Shown one piece after another: positions 9,840 to 18,506 of a DNA stretch of 64,000 nt. Numbering within the stretch: position 1 is the first letter of the stretch; every line of letters begins with the position of its first letter. Under the pieces are notes generated by a model, which saw only the letters and a list, made by a program, of their open reading frames with translations, was not told where the DNA came from and did not search any database. The position numbers were made by a program, and so were the translations under genes. Source of the DNA: Candidatus Methanomethylophilus sp. 1R26 (GTDB lineage Archaea; Thermoplasmatota; Thermoplasmata; Methanomassiliicoccales; Methanomethylophilaceae); NCBI RefSeq assembly GCF_001481295.1, contig NZ_LOPS01000001.1, positions 1-64,000 of the forward strand. The letters are read 5' to 3'.

Positions 9840-10731
9840 CGCCGTTGCCGTGGTTCTTCAGGAGGAACCCGTTGTCGCCGATCTTGTTCCCGGTCATCTC
9901 CACGAAGGCATCTTCCAGGTTGGTCCTCCTGACGGTGACGGTGAAATCGGTGCCGAGGGTCTTGGAGAAGGCGTCCGCCTCCTCCCTGCTTGCGAAGTAG
10001 CGGTACTGGGTCTTCCTATCGGGACCGAAATACTCCACCGTGGCGGTGCCGATCCTGCGGGCCAGCTCCTCCGGGGTCCCTTCCGCGATGATCCTCCCTC
10101 TGTCGATGAAGCCCACCCTGGTGCACAGGGACTCGGCCTCCTCGATGTAATGGGTGGTCAGGAAGATGGTCATCCCGTCCTCGTTCAGCCTCCTCAGGAG
10201 GTCCCAGAGGCCCCTCCTGGCCTGGATGTCGAGGCCGACGGTGGGCTCGTCGAGGAACAGCAGCTTGGGGCTGTGGACCAGGGCGCAGATGATAGCCACC
10301 CTTTTCTTCCATCCGCCGGACAGGTCGTCGACCTTGTAGTCGTAGTACTCCCTCAGCCCGATGTACTCCGCCAGCTCCTTGATGCGGCGCTCGCGGTCCG
10401 CTTTGGGCATCTGCTGGTACAGCGCATGGGACATCATGTTCTCCCAGACGGTCAGATCCTTGTCCAGCGAGATGTGCTGCTGGATCACGCCGATGGCCGC
10501 CTTGGCCTCCCTCGGCTCCTTCACGATGTCATGCCCGTCGATCTTCACAGTTCCGGAATCGAAGCCGGTCAGGGTGCTCAGCACGCGCACGGTGGTGGTC
10601 TTCCCCGCTCCGTTGGGGCCGAGGAAGGCGTACATCTCCCCGCGCCTGACGCGCATGCTGATGCCGTCTATGGCGGTCTTGCCGCCGTATTTCTTCACGA
10701 GGCCGTCGACCTCGATTATGCAGTCGTCCAA
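9811..10731 (-). CDS. ABC-2 type transporter ATPase
   Basis: An ATP-binding subunit of about 306 residues. Walker A GPNGAGKTTT, signature LSGGWKKR, Walker B LLFLDEPTVGLD and the H-loop in TTHYIEEAE are intact. The C-terminal accessory domain ends in TNLEDAFVEMTG, typical of DrrA/CcmA-like exporters. The apparent start is TTG at 10731, preceded by GGAA; I find no in-frame ATG nearby. It is the first gene of the operon and lies 30 bases from the operator at 10761. It is closely similar to the ATPase at 18507-19397. Confidence 0.9.
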   Translation of the reverse strand: MDDCIIEVDGLVKKYGGKTAIDGISMRVRRGEMYAFLGPNGAGKTTTVRVLSTLTGFDSGTVKIDGHDIVKEPREAKAAIGVIQQHISLDKDLTVWENMMSHALYQQMPKADRERRIKELAEYIGLREYYDYKVDDLSGGWKKRVAIICALVHSPKLLFLDEPTVGLDIQARRGLWDLLRRLNEDGMTIFLTTHYIEEAESLCTRVGFIDRGRIIAEGTPEELARRIGTATVEYFGPDRKTQYRYFASREEADAFSKTLGTDFTVTVRRTNLEDAFVEMTGNKIGDNGFLLKNHGNGDAKAGKGGM

Positions 10732-10760
10732 AAGTCACACTTCCGATATCGCGATTCTGA

Positions 10761-10777
10761 TTGGATTATACATCCTA
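10761..10777 (-). promoter_or_regulatory. 17-bp operator at the nitrogenase-like operon promoter
   Basis: TTGGATTATACATCCTA shares its first 15 bases with the operator in front of the chelatase large subunit. It sits 30 bases before the ABC ATPase start, where an archaeal TATA box belongs. The two operators bracket the convergent chelatase and nitrogenase-like genes. Confidence 0.72.
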
Positions 10778-10817
10778 CCTATATATCGGATTCAGTGGCA
10801 GGACTGCCGGGCCCACA

Positions 10818-11461
10818 TCATCCGGAGGTCTTCTTCCCGCCCACGATGTAATACTCCGCGTCGTCTTCAGAGAACACTGTTCTCAGGCCGCAGGAACTCA
10901 GGATCTCCTCCATGATTTCCGCATCCGGCAGATAATCGCGGCAGACCTCGGCCCCGGCGGATTCGTGGACATGGTTGATGTCGTCCTTCGATGCCGAGTG
11001 CGCTATCCACAGCGTCCCGCCGTCCCTGAGCGTCGCGAGATGGTACGCGCCGCCTTTACCGGATCGGGGAAATGCGGGAAGCAGGAGTAGCAGACCGCGA
11101 TATCGTAGCGCGGGCCCGGATTCAGGTCGCAGACATCCGAAACTACATAGGACAGCCTGTCCGAAGGGGGGTATTTGCAGGCCGCCCTGTCGATCATCTT
11201 CGCGGAGTAATCCACCGCGGTGACATGGCCTCCCGGGCCCAGGCGTTTCAGGTAGTGGGGGATCATCACCCCTGTGCCGGTGCCCACATCCAGGATGCTG
11301 TCCGACGGGCGTATCCCCAGCAGCCCCGCGATCCTCTCCACTTTGGCTTGGTCGTGCACCGTAATGTTATCCCAGGTGTCCGCACGTTCGTCGAAGAACT
11401 CCCTCTGCTTGGGGTTCGTGCCTCTGTTCTCAAGATATCTCTCTGTCTTCTCGCTCATCAT
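10818..11461 (-). CDS. Class I SAM-dependent methyltransferase (one frameshift as sequenced)
   Basis: About 214 residues. The SAM-binding loop LDVGTGTGVMIPHYL and the acidic end of the next strand, AVDYSAKMID, mark a class I methyltransferase of the UbiE/Coq5-like type. The frame shifts near 11045; the other frame continues with LRDGGTLWIAHS and ends at 10818 after IVGGKK. The start (ATG at 11461 or 11458) overlaps the stop of the upstream FecE-type ATPase, so it is the last gene of a FecB-FecD-FecE operon. A methyltransferase tied to a siderophore/haem/B12-type importer suggests modification of the imported ligand. The substrate is unknown. Confidence 0.72.
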
Positions 11462-12218
11462 TCGCATCGCCTCGGTATCGCCATCAGGTGCCCGTCTATC
11501 TCCCTGACATCCACTTGGATTCCGTAGACCGCGGACATGTTTTCCGCCGTCACCGCTTCCTTTCCTCCGGCCGCGTATACTCTGCCTCCGGAGACCAGGA
11601 CGAAACGGTCGCTGTAACGCAGCGCCAGGTTGATGTCGTGGTTGACCATCACCGCGCACATGCGGTTCTTGGCGACGAGTCCGCGGATCGCTTTCATCAC
11701 ATTGTGCTGGTTCCTCAGGTCCAGCCCGGAGGTCGGCTCGTCCATTATCAGAACCTTCGGTTCCTGGGCCACGGCCCGGGCTATCTGCACCAGCTGGAAC
11801 TCCCCGCCGCTGATCTTGTTTACCGGCTTCTGGGACAGTTCCGTCAGGCCGAGGAGGGACACGGCGCGCCCGGTCACGCGCAGGTCGCGCTCCGAGACCT
11901 CCGTCCCCATATGCGGCCTGCGCCCCAGCAGCACTGACTCGAAAACTGTCATCGGGGATGTTCTTCCGTTCTGCGGCACATAGCCGACCGTGCGGGCGGT
12001 CTCCGAGGGACTCATGGGCGCCAGGTCCTTCCCTGCGACGGATACTCTTCCGCCGGAGGCCTCAGGACCTTGTTGATGCACTTCAGTAGGGTGCTCTTGC
12101 CTACGCCGTTGGGTCCCAGCAGGGAAACGATATCCCCCTCCCCGGCAGAAAACGTTATACCGTCGAGCACCGGCTCGGAAGGGTACGAGAACCGTATGCC
12201 ATCGACCTCCAGTTTCAT
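11458..12218 (-). CDS. FecE/BtuD-type ABC importer ATPase (one frameshift as sequenced)
   Basis: ATPase of a type II metal-chelate importer, about 253 residues. Walker A GPNGVGKSTLL, the Q-loop in VGYVPQNGRTSP, signature ISGGEFQLVQIAR and Walker B VLIMDEPTSGLD are present. The frame shifts near 12060 between INKVLRP and EASGGRVSVAG, about 53 residues in, consistent with one lost base. It overlaps the permease stop upstream and the methyltransferase start downstream by a few bases. It likely drives the FecD/FecB pair of the same operon, for iron chelate, haem or cobamide. Confidence 0.85.
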
Positions 12219-13359
12219 CTTCTGTATCTCCTGATCATCAGATATATGAAGGCCGGCCCTCCGAGCAGGGATGTTATGAGCCCCACCGGGAGCACATGCG
12301 GTTTGACGATGTTGAGCGCCACAGCGCTTGAGACCGCCATAAGGAGCATTCCGAAGAGCATGGACATAGGGATCAGGTAGCGGTGGTCGTTCCCGATCAG
12401 CATCCTAGCTATATGGGGCCCGAGAAGCCCGACGAAAGCGATGGTCCCGAATTTGGACAGCAGGAGAGCGGTCAGAAGCGAGGATACGGTCATCCCTACA
12501 GCGAGGAACAGCCCAGTCCTCACCCCAAGCCCCCTGGCGGCCTCGTCTCCGGCCTCCATAGCGTTCATGTTCCACCTCTGGGTCATGAAGAAGAGGCCGG
12601 CGAGGAAGACGGCGGCGGCAAGGATGATATCCCATTCCCAGGTAGCATAGTTGATCGTCCCGAAGCTCCAAGAGACTATCTGGCTCAGCTGGGCACTATC
12701 GGCCATGTACTGCATGAGGGTCATGCCGGCGGTGAAAACGGCGCTGACCGCGATCCCTGCCAGGACCATGGCCTCCGAGGAGATGCCGGTGTACCTGGTC
12801 AGGAGGAGTATCGTCCCGGTGGCTGCCATCGAGGATGCGAATGCCAGTATGGGGGTGCAGTAAGTCTGCATGAATTCTCCGCCGAGGCGCGCCGGCGTCG
12901 AAGTACACAATAGAGGCCGCGGCGCCGAAGGTGGCGGCCCCGGATATGCCGAGGGTGTACGGGGATGCGAGGGGGTTCTTCAGGACGCATTGCATGACAG
13001 TCCCTGCCAGCGATAGGCCGGCACCTACTGCCAGGGCGGCGACGATGACCTTCATGTCGATGTTCCAGACGTAGCGTCCCATGAGGGTATCATCGCTGAA
13101 CGACAGGAATCCGCGGGCCACCTCGGACGCGGAGCGGTCATCGTTGTTCCAGAGAAGAGTGGCGAAGGCCGCGGCGAAAACAGCGGCCGCGGTCAGTGCC
13201 AAAGCCCGGCGCTTCCTGCGGATGCTCCGGAGATAGCCTTCCTCGGACAGGGTTTCCTCTCCCTGTCCGTAGATATCGAAGGCAGACTCTTCCGGGGAGT
13301 CTGCGGCCCGGCACGGGCACCGGGCTGACCAGGGGCCGGCAGTTCTGGCATTTGTTCAC
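12215..13359 (-). CDS. FecCD/BtuC-type ABC importer permease (frameshifted)
   Basis: A polytopic permease of the FecCD family. SLAGTVMQCVLKNPLASPYTLGIS and FGTIAFVGLLGPHIARMLIG are the family signatures, and the C-terminus LPVGLITSLLGGPAFIYLM is standard. The frame shifts near 12893 (after VYFDAGAPR). The N-terminal region is also broken near 13300. A GTG at 13359, overlapping the FecB stop, opens a frame beginning MNKCQNC; the likely true continuation SAFDIYGQGEETLSEEGYL is in another frame. A perfect 8-bp stem (13282-13304) lies at this break. If the join is right, the permease carries an extra cytosolic N-terminus of about 50 residues. Confidence 0.75.
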
Positions 13360-14489
13360 CAGTAGAGCTTGCTCAGGGTCATTCCCTGTCTCTCGCAGAC
13401 CTTATCGTAATCGATGTCCGAGTCGGGGAAGAACAGTGCCAGGATCCCGTTCACTTTGTCCTCGATGCTGTAGCTGAAGACCGTCGGATCGATGACCGAG
13501 CCGATGTAATATGCATTGATCAGTTCCATCTCCCAGTTCGTCCCGTAATACTTGTAGACCAGGTTGGAGTAGATCTCTCCGCTCTCGGCAGCCGACACCG
13601 TGCTGGCCAGATCGGTCTTGTCCGTCTGATATGCGGTCTTGCTGTCCGATGCAGTCATCGCGTCGATGAAGATGTACTCGATCCCGTTGCTCTCGCCGGC
13701 CTTCATGACCGCGTTCTTGTCTGTCTGATACGGGTTCCCGCTGTTGCTGTCGGGCATGGCGTTCTCCGCGCCGACCAGATCGAACGGGAGATAGTTTCCA
13801 GTGGTCTCATAGAGTCCTCCCTTCATGAAATAGAACATTCCCCCGATGTAGCAGTTCGGAGATGCGGTTGAACTCTCATTGTACCCTGCCAGTTCGGCGA
13901 CGGCCTGATCGATGCCGGAGATGAGCTCAGAGGCTCTGGATTCCATCCCGAGCACTTTCCCGACCAAGGTCACATCTTTCTTGAACCTGTCATCGTTGAC
14001 GTCTATGCTTCCGTCGGCGTCCACGCATACCACTGCGATTCCGGTAGTGCTCTGGAGTGTGTTCGCATTATCGACATCTGTCATCGAGGTTATGATGACG
14101 TCCGCCCCGGTCTCCATGATCGCCTTGGTGCTCTCCTCGCTCCCGACATCAGTCTTGCTCTCGACGTCGTAAGCAATCCTGTAGGTCGCTTTGTAATAAT
14201 TCGCCGGGAATGCTTTGTTCTTTGCATCGTAAGAATCGATGCCGACAATCTTATCTACCGCATCCTGGCCGAAGTAGGACACCAGGCGTGCAGAACCGGC
14301 GGAGAGGGTGACGACCTTGTCAACATCTTCAGGGACGGCCACGCTCCTCCCGCGGACATCCGTGACCGTGATCGTTCCGGGGCCTCCGTCCTCATCATCG
14401 CTGTCCGCTGCAATGTAGACTGCGGCCGCGGCGACCGCGATTACGGCCGCGGCGATTATCGCTGCCGTTTTGTATGTGAATGAAACCAT
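13356..14489 (-). CDS. FecB/BtuF-type substrate-binding protein, membrane anchored
   Basis: A substrate-binding protein of about 377 residues for a metal-chelate importer. It has one N-terminal hydrophobic helix (residues 8-27) followed by an acidic linker, so it is anchored on the outer face. The periplasmic-binding fold begins at TITVTDVRGRSVAVP and continues through VVTLSAGSARLVSYFG and GADVIITS, all typical of FecB/HmuT. The ATG at 14489 lies about 40 bases after a TATA-like AAAATATAAAA, so the leader is short. It is the first gene of the FecB-FecD-FecE-methyltransferase operon. The ligand cannot be identified. Confidence 0.85.
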   Translation of the reverse strand: MVSFTYKTAAIIAAAVIAVAAAAVYIAADSDDEDGGPGTITVTDVRGRSVAVPEDVDKVVTLSAGSARLVSYFGQDAVDKIVGIDSYDAKNKAFPANYYKATYRIAYDVESKTDVGSEESTKAIMETGADVIITSMTDVDNANTLQSTTGIAVVCVDADGSIDVNDDRFKKDVTLVGKVLGMESRASELISGIDQAVAELAGYNESSTASPNCYIGGMFYFMKGGLYETTGNYLPFDLVGAENAMPDSNSGNPYQTDKNAVMKAGESNGIEYIFIDAMTASDSKTAYQTDKTDLASTVSAAESGEIYSNLVYKYYGTNWEMELINAYYIGSVIDPTVFSYSIEDKVNGILALFFPDSDIDYDKVCERQGMTLSKLYW

Positions 14490-14532
14490 GTTAGCACCTT
14501 TTTCAAAATCCGTAACAAGAAGCAGGTTTTAT

Positions 14533-14547
14533 ATTTTGTTACAAAAT
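14533..14547 (-). promoter_or_regulatory. 15-bp palindrome at the fecB-type promoter
   Basis: ATTTTGT-T-ACAAAAT is a perfect palindrome overlapping the TATA-like region of the minus-strand FecB gene. A related GTAACAA lies at 14511. It differs from the TTGGAT operator and may bind a second regulator. Confidence 0.35.
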
Positions 14548-14621
14548 TAGAAAAAAGTATTACTTAAGTATCGAACGGGGCTAGGCAATCATTAATACGG
14601 AATCTGCGTTGAAGGTGGCAA

Positions 14622-14638
14622 TTGGATATATATTCCAT
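14622..14638 (+). promoter_or_regulatory. 17-bp operator at the cbi operon start
   Basis: TTGGATATATATTCCAT fits the inverted-repeat motif with two changes in the right half. It sits exactly where the following ATPase reading frame begins and in the divergent gap shared with the FecB operon, so it could act on both. Confidence 0.65.
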
Positions 14639-15599
14639 TGGAGGGGTTCCCGCGGAGATCAAAATCGACGGACTGTCATTCTCGTATTCCAGCACCCCGG
14701 TGCTGAAGGACATCACTCTCGATCTGACCGGACCTAAGTTCGTATCGATCCTGGGTCCGAACGGAGTCGGGAAATCCACTCTGATCCACTGCATCAACAA
14801 GATCCTGTCCCCGACGGGCGGGACTGTGATGCTCGACGGCAAGGACGTCAAGGACATCACGATAAAGGAGATGGCCAAGCAGGTAGGGTATGTCCCCTAC
14901 TCCGCCAACGACACGTTCCCCCTCACGGTCGTCGACACCGTCCTCATGGGGAGGCACCCCCACAGCAAATGGGGCTCCCTCGATAAGGACCTGGACATCG
15001 TGTACGACACCCTCAAGATGCTCGGGATCTCCCATCTGGCCATGAGGAACTTCAACGAGCTCTCCGCCGGCCAGCACCAGAAGGTCATGCTGGCGCGCGG
15101 ACTCGTCCAGGAGCCGAAGGTGCTCCTGCTGGACGAGCCGACGTCCAACCTGGACATCAGGCACCAGCTCGACGTCACGAAGATGCTGAAGAGGCTGTCC
15201 GAGGAGAAGGGCATCCTGGTCATCATGATAAGCCACGACATCAGCATCGCGGCGAAGTTCTCCGACGAGATCATCATGCTCAGGGACGGGGCGATCTACG
15301 CGGCCGGCACTCCAAACGAGGTCATCACCGAGCCCAACCTTGAGGCGGTGTACGGGGTGAAGTCCCGCATCGTCGACGACAACGGCCGCCCGCACGTGAT
15401 CCTGAAGGATGCGCTGCCGATGGACGATCTCATCGAGAGCGGCGATACCCCGTATCCGGCCATGAACCGCGCCATAAGGTCCAAGAAGGGCACGGGGGGA
15501 TGCGGGTGCGGCAGGCGGCCAGGTGGCCGCCGACGGTTCGGACAGCGACTGATACCGGCCGAGGCACCGAAACCTTTTACCGACGATATAGGAGAATGA
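14622..15599 (+). CDS. FecE/BtuD-type ABC ATPase leading the cbi operon
   Basis: ATPase with Walker A GPNGVGKSTL, Q-loop VGYVPYSANDTFPL, signature LSAGQHQKVMLARGL, Walker B VLLLDEPTSNLD and an H-loop histidine in MISHDISIAA, related to FecE/BtuD. The fold starts at about EIKIDGLSFSYSS, but no ATG, GTG or TTG lies in frame ahead of it except a TTG at 14622 inside the operator. The real start is therefore unclear: a rare codon or a sequence error. The C-terminal tail is rich in Gly, Cys and Arg. It has no permease beside it but precedes cbiL by three bases. It may energise FecD-type permeases encoded elsewhere. Confidence 0.8.
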   Translation: MDIYSIGGVPAEIKIDGLSFSYSSTPVLKDITLDLTGPKFVSILGPNGVGKSTLIHCINKILSPTGGTVMLDGKDVKDITIKEMAKQVGYVPYSANDTFPLTVVDTVLMGRHPHSKWGSLDKDLDIVYDTLKMLGISHLAMRNFNELSAGQHQKVMLARGLVQEPKVLLLDEPTSNLDIRHQLDVTKMLKRLSEEKGILVIMISHDISIAAKFSDEIIMLRDGAIYAAGTPNEVITEPNLEAVYGVKSRIVDDNGRPHVILKDALPMDDLIESGDTPYPAMNRAIRSKKGTGGCGCGRRPGGRRRFGQRLIPAEAPKPFTDDIGE

Positions 15600-15602
15600 G
15601 TA

Positions 15603-16304
15603 ATGAGAGGCAAGCTCTACGGAGTGGGCGTGGGGCCGGGAGACCCGGACCTCATGACCCTCAGGGCGAAGGATGTTCTGGAAAAATGCAGTGTTATCGC
15701 CTATCCGGTCAGGAAGCTCGGCGAGGGAGGCGTCGCGCTGAACATCATCAAGCAGCGCGTGGACATCAGCGGCAAGGAGATCGCCGAACTGCTCTTCAGC
15801 ATGGACCCTGACGACGAGGTCAGGAAAAAGTGCAGGGCGGAGGCCATGGCCAAGATGTGCCAGATGCTCGACGAGGGCAGAGACATAGCTATGGTCACCC
15901 TCGGCGACGTCGCCGTCTACAGCACCTACATGTACATCGATAGGGAGATCCGGGAGCGCGGCTATGAGACCGAGGTCATCCCCGGGATACCGTCGTTCTG
16001 CCACGGGGCCGCCCTCGCGCGCCTGCCCCTCATGATCGGGGAGGAGAGCCTCGCCGTCGTCTCGATGGCCAAGCACAACCTCGCCAAGGCGGAGAAGGCG
16101 CTGGATTCCTCGGACAACATCGTCCTCATGAAGGCGTTCTCGTCCATCCCTGATATCGCGGCGATGATGCGCGCCCGCGGCATCCCCCTGGACCGGGCGA
16201 CGGTCATGAGCAACGTCGGCATGGCCGACGAGTACATCGGACCCCTCGATCCCGAACGTTCTTACGGTTATTTCACGACCGTCCTCATCAAGAAAGGCGA
16301 TTAA
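15603..16304 (+). CDS. cbiL: Precorrin-2/cobalt-factor II C20-methyltransferase
   Basis: Adds a methyl group from SAM at C20 of the corrin precursor, in the anaerobic cobalamin pathway. At 234 residues it has the normal length. The family start GVGVGPGDPDLMTLRA, the SAM loop MVTLGDVAVYSTY and EVIPGIPSFCHGAA identify the tetrapyrrole methylase fold and the CbiL subfamily. It starts with ATG three bases after the ATPase stop and ends two bases before cbiF. Cytosolic. Confidence 0.92.
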   Translation: MRGKLYGVGVGPGDPDLMTLRAKDVLEKCSVIAYPVRKLGEGGVALNIIKQRVDISGKEIAELLFSMDPDDEVRKKCRAEAMAKMCQMLDEGRDIAMVTLGDVAVYSTYMYIDREIRERGYETEVIPGIPSFCHGAALARLPLMIGEESLAVVSMAKHNLAKAEKALDSSDNIVLMKAFSSIPDIAAMMRARGIPLDRATVMSNVGMADEYIGPLDPERSYGYFTTVLIKKGD

Positions 16305-16305
16305 A

Positions 16306-17067
16306 ATGGAGAAAGTGCATTTCATCGGAGCCGGTCCCGGAGACCCCGAACTCATCACGATAAAAGGTAAGAAGCTGATCGACCAGGCGGACGTCATTAT
16401 CTACGCCGGCTCCCTCGTCAACCCCGCGGTCCTTGCCGGGAGGAAGAAGGACGCGGAGGTCCACGACAGCGCCTACATGAACCTCGACGAGGTCATGGAC
16501 GTGATGATCTCGGCGGCCAAGGCCGGGAAGAAGGTCGTCAGGGTCCACACCGGGGACCCCTCGATCTACGGCGCCATCCGCGAGCAGATGGTCAGGCTCG
16601 ACGCCGAAGGGATAGATTACGATGTCATCCCGGGCGTCTCCTCGTTCTGCGCCTCGGCCGCGGCCGTGAAGAAGGAGTTCACCCTCCCGTCGGTGTCCCA
16701 GACGGTCATCATCACGAGGATGGAGGGCAGGACCCCCATGCCGGACGGCGAGAAGCTGAAGGACCTCGCCAAACATCATGCCTCCATGTGCATCTTCCTC
16801 TCCGTGGGCTTCATGGACGAGCTCACGAAGACGCTGCTCGAGGCCGGCTACGCCCCCGACTGCCCCATGGCGGTCGTCTACAAGGCCAGCTGGCCGGAGC
16901 AGAAGATCCTCTACGGCACCGTGTCCGACATGGCCGAGAAGGTGAAGGAGAACAAGATCGAGAAGACCGCCATGACCATGGTCGGCGGGTTCCTCGGGGA
17001 CAAGTTCGAGCTCTCCAAGCTCTACGACAGCCACTTCACCACCGGCTACCGCAAGGGGACCGACTGA
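16306..17067 (+). CDS. cbiF: Cobalt-precorrin-4 C11-methyltransferase
   Basis: SAM-dependent methylation of cobalt-precorrin-4 at C11. The 253 residues begin VHFIGAGPGDPELITIKGKK; the strand IIYAGSLVNPAVL, the loop VVRVHTGDPSIYGAI and DVIPGVSSFCASAAA are CbiF/CobM hallmarks. It is translationally linked to cbiL and cbiH, with one- to two-base gaps. Cytosolic, and part of the same cobalamin operon. Confidence 0.94.
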   Translation: MEKVHFIGAGPGDPELITIKGKKLIDQADVIIYAGSLVNPAVLAGRKKDAEVHDSAYMNLDEVMDVMISAAKAGKKVVRVHTGDPSIYGAIREQMVRLDAEGIDYDVIPGVSSFCASAAAVKKEFTLPSVSQTVIITRMEGRTPMPDGEKLKDLAKHHASMCIFLSVGFMDELTKTLLEAGYAPDCPMAVVYKASWPEQKILYGTVSDMAEKVKENKIEKTAMTMVGGFLGDKFELSKLYDSHFTTGYRKGTD

Positions 17068-17068
17068 G

Positions 17069-17812
17069 ATGGCCGGCAAGCTCACCGTCGTCGGATTCGG
17101 CCCCGGCGGCAAAGAGGACATGACCCTGCGCGCCGTCCATGCCATCGAAGACGCGGACATCGTCACCGGGTACACCGCGTACGTCGATCTGCTGAAGGAG
17201 TTCTTCCCGGACAAGACGTACAAGGCCACCGGCATGATGAAGGAGGTCGACCGCTGCCGGTCGGCCATCGAGGACGCCGCGTCCGGGAAGAAGGTGGCCA
17301 TCGTCAGCTCCGGCGACTCCGGCATCTACGGCATGACCGGGCTGGTCTACGAGCTCGCCGAGGAGATGAAGGCCGGGATCGAGATTGAGTCCGTCCCCGG
17401 CGTGACCGCCGCCTCGTCGAGCGCTTCCGTGCTGGGAGCGCCCCTGATGCACGACACCGCCCTCATCAGCCTGTCCGACCTCATGACCTCCATCGAGAAG
17501 ATTATGGACAGGGTCGACGCGGCCGGCAGGGCGGATTTCGTCATCGCGCTGTACAACCCCAAGAGCCGCAACAGGACGGAGTACCTGGGGCAGGCGGCCG
17601 ATATCCTGCTGAAATACCGTTCCCCGGAGACCCCCGTGGGCATCGTGAGGGACGCCGGCAGGAAGGACCAGAGCAAGACCCTGACGACGCTCGGGAAGCT
17701 GAAGGATGCCGATGTCGACATGTTCTGCACCGTCGTCATCGGGAACTCCCAGACCTACGTCAGGGACGGGCTGATGATCACCCCCCGCGGATACCGCGGG
17801 AAGAGGTTCTGA
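17069..17812 (+). CDS. cbiH: Cobalt-precorrin-3 C17-methyltransferase
   Basis: SAM-dependent C17 methylation with ring contraction in anaerobic corrin synthesis. The 247 residues include VVGFGPGGKEDMTLRA, VTGYTAYVDLL, the SAM loop VAIVSSGDSGIYGM, SVPGVTAASSSASVLGAPL and ALYNPKSRNRTEYL, which match CbiH/CobJ. No fused domain is present. It is followed after 34 bases by cbiC. Confidence 0.94.
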   Translation: MAGKLTVVGFGPGGKEDMTLRAVHAIEDADIVTGYTAYVDLLKEFFPDKTYKATGMMKEVDRCRSAIEDAASGKKVAIVSSGDSGIYGMTGLVYELAEEMKAGIEIESVPGVTAASSSASVLGAPLMHDTALISLSDLMTSIEKIMDRVDAAGRADFVIALYNPKSRNRTEYLGQAADILLKYRSPETPVGIVRDAGRKDQSKTLTTLGKLKDADVDMFCTVVIGNSQTYVRDGLMITPRGYRGKRF

Positions 17813-17846
17813 GAAACCGTTTAGATGATATGAGGAGTGAGAAAGC

Positions 17847-18473
17847 ATGACATTCGAGATAATGACCCCGCGCGAGATCGAGGCCAAGAGCATGGAGACC
17901 ATAACCAAGGAGCTCAACGGACGCACCTGGCCGGAGCCCGAGTTCTCCATCGTCAAGAGATGCATACACACGTCCGCCGACTTCGACTATGCAGACAACC
18001 TCTGCTTCAGCAAGGATGCGGCGAAGATCGGCGTAGAGGCGCTGAAGAACGGGGCGGACATCGTCACCGACACCAAGATGGCGTACTCCGGCATCAACAA
18101 GAACCGCCTCTCCGCCTTCGGAGGGAGCGTCCACTGCTTCATCTCGGACCCGGACGTCATCGAGGAGGCGAAGGCCAGGGGATGCACCCGCTCCACCGTC
18201 TGCATGGAGAAGGGGGCCAAGCTCGGCAAGCCCACCATCTTCGTCATCGGGAACGCGCCGACCGCGCTCATCGAGCTGCACAGGCTCATCAACGAGGAGG
18301 GGCTCAGGCCCGCCCTCATCGTCGGCGTCCCTGTCGGCTTCGTGAACGTCGTCGAGGCCAAGGAGCTCATCATGACCGATGACGTCCCGTACATCGTCGC
18401 CAAGGGCCGGAAGGGCGGCTCCAACATCGGAGCGGCCATCATCAACGCGATGCTGTACACCATGGGGCGCTGA
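17847..18473 (+). CDS. cbiC: Cobalt-precorrin-8 methylmutase
   Basis: Moves the C11 methyl group to C12, giving cobyrinate. At 208 residues it has the standard length. KRCIHTSADFDYADNL contains the conserved catalytic histidine. MAYSGINKNRL and VGVPVGFVNVVEAKE are family signatures. A small hairpin (18481-18495, CCCGG/CCGGG) separates it from the ABC transporter that follows. The other cobalamin steps (cbiD, E, G, J, T) are not in this window. Confidence 0.93.
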   Translation: MTFEIMTPREIEAKSMETITKELNGRTWPEPEFSIVKRCIHTSADFDYADNLCFSKDAAKIGVEALKNGADIVTDTKMAYSGINKNRLSAFGGSVHCFISDPDVIEEAKARGCTRSTVCMEKGAKLGKPTIFVIGNAPTALIELHRLINEEGLRPALIVGVPVGFVNVVEAKELIMTDDVPYIVAKGRKGGSNIGAAIINAMLYTMGR

Positions 18474-18506
18474 ACGGCGCCCCGGCATTTCCGGGACGGC
18501 GAGCAA

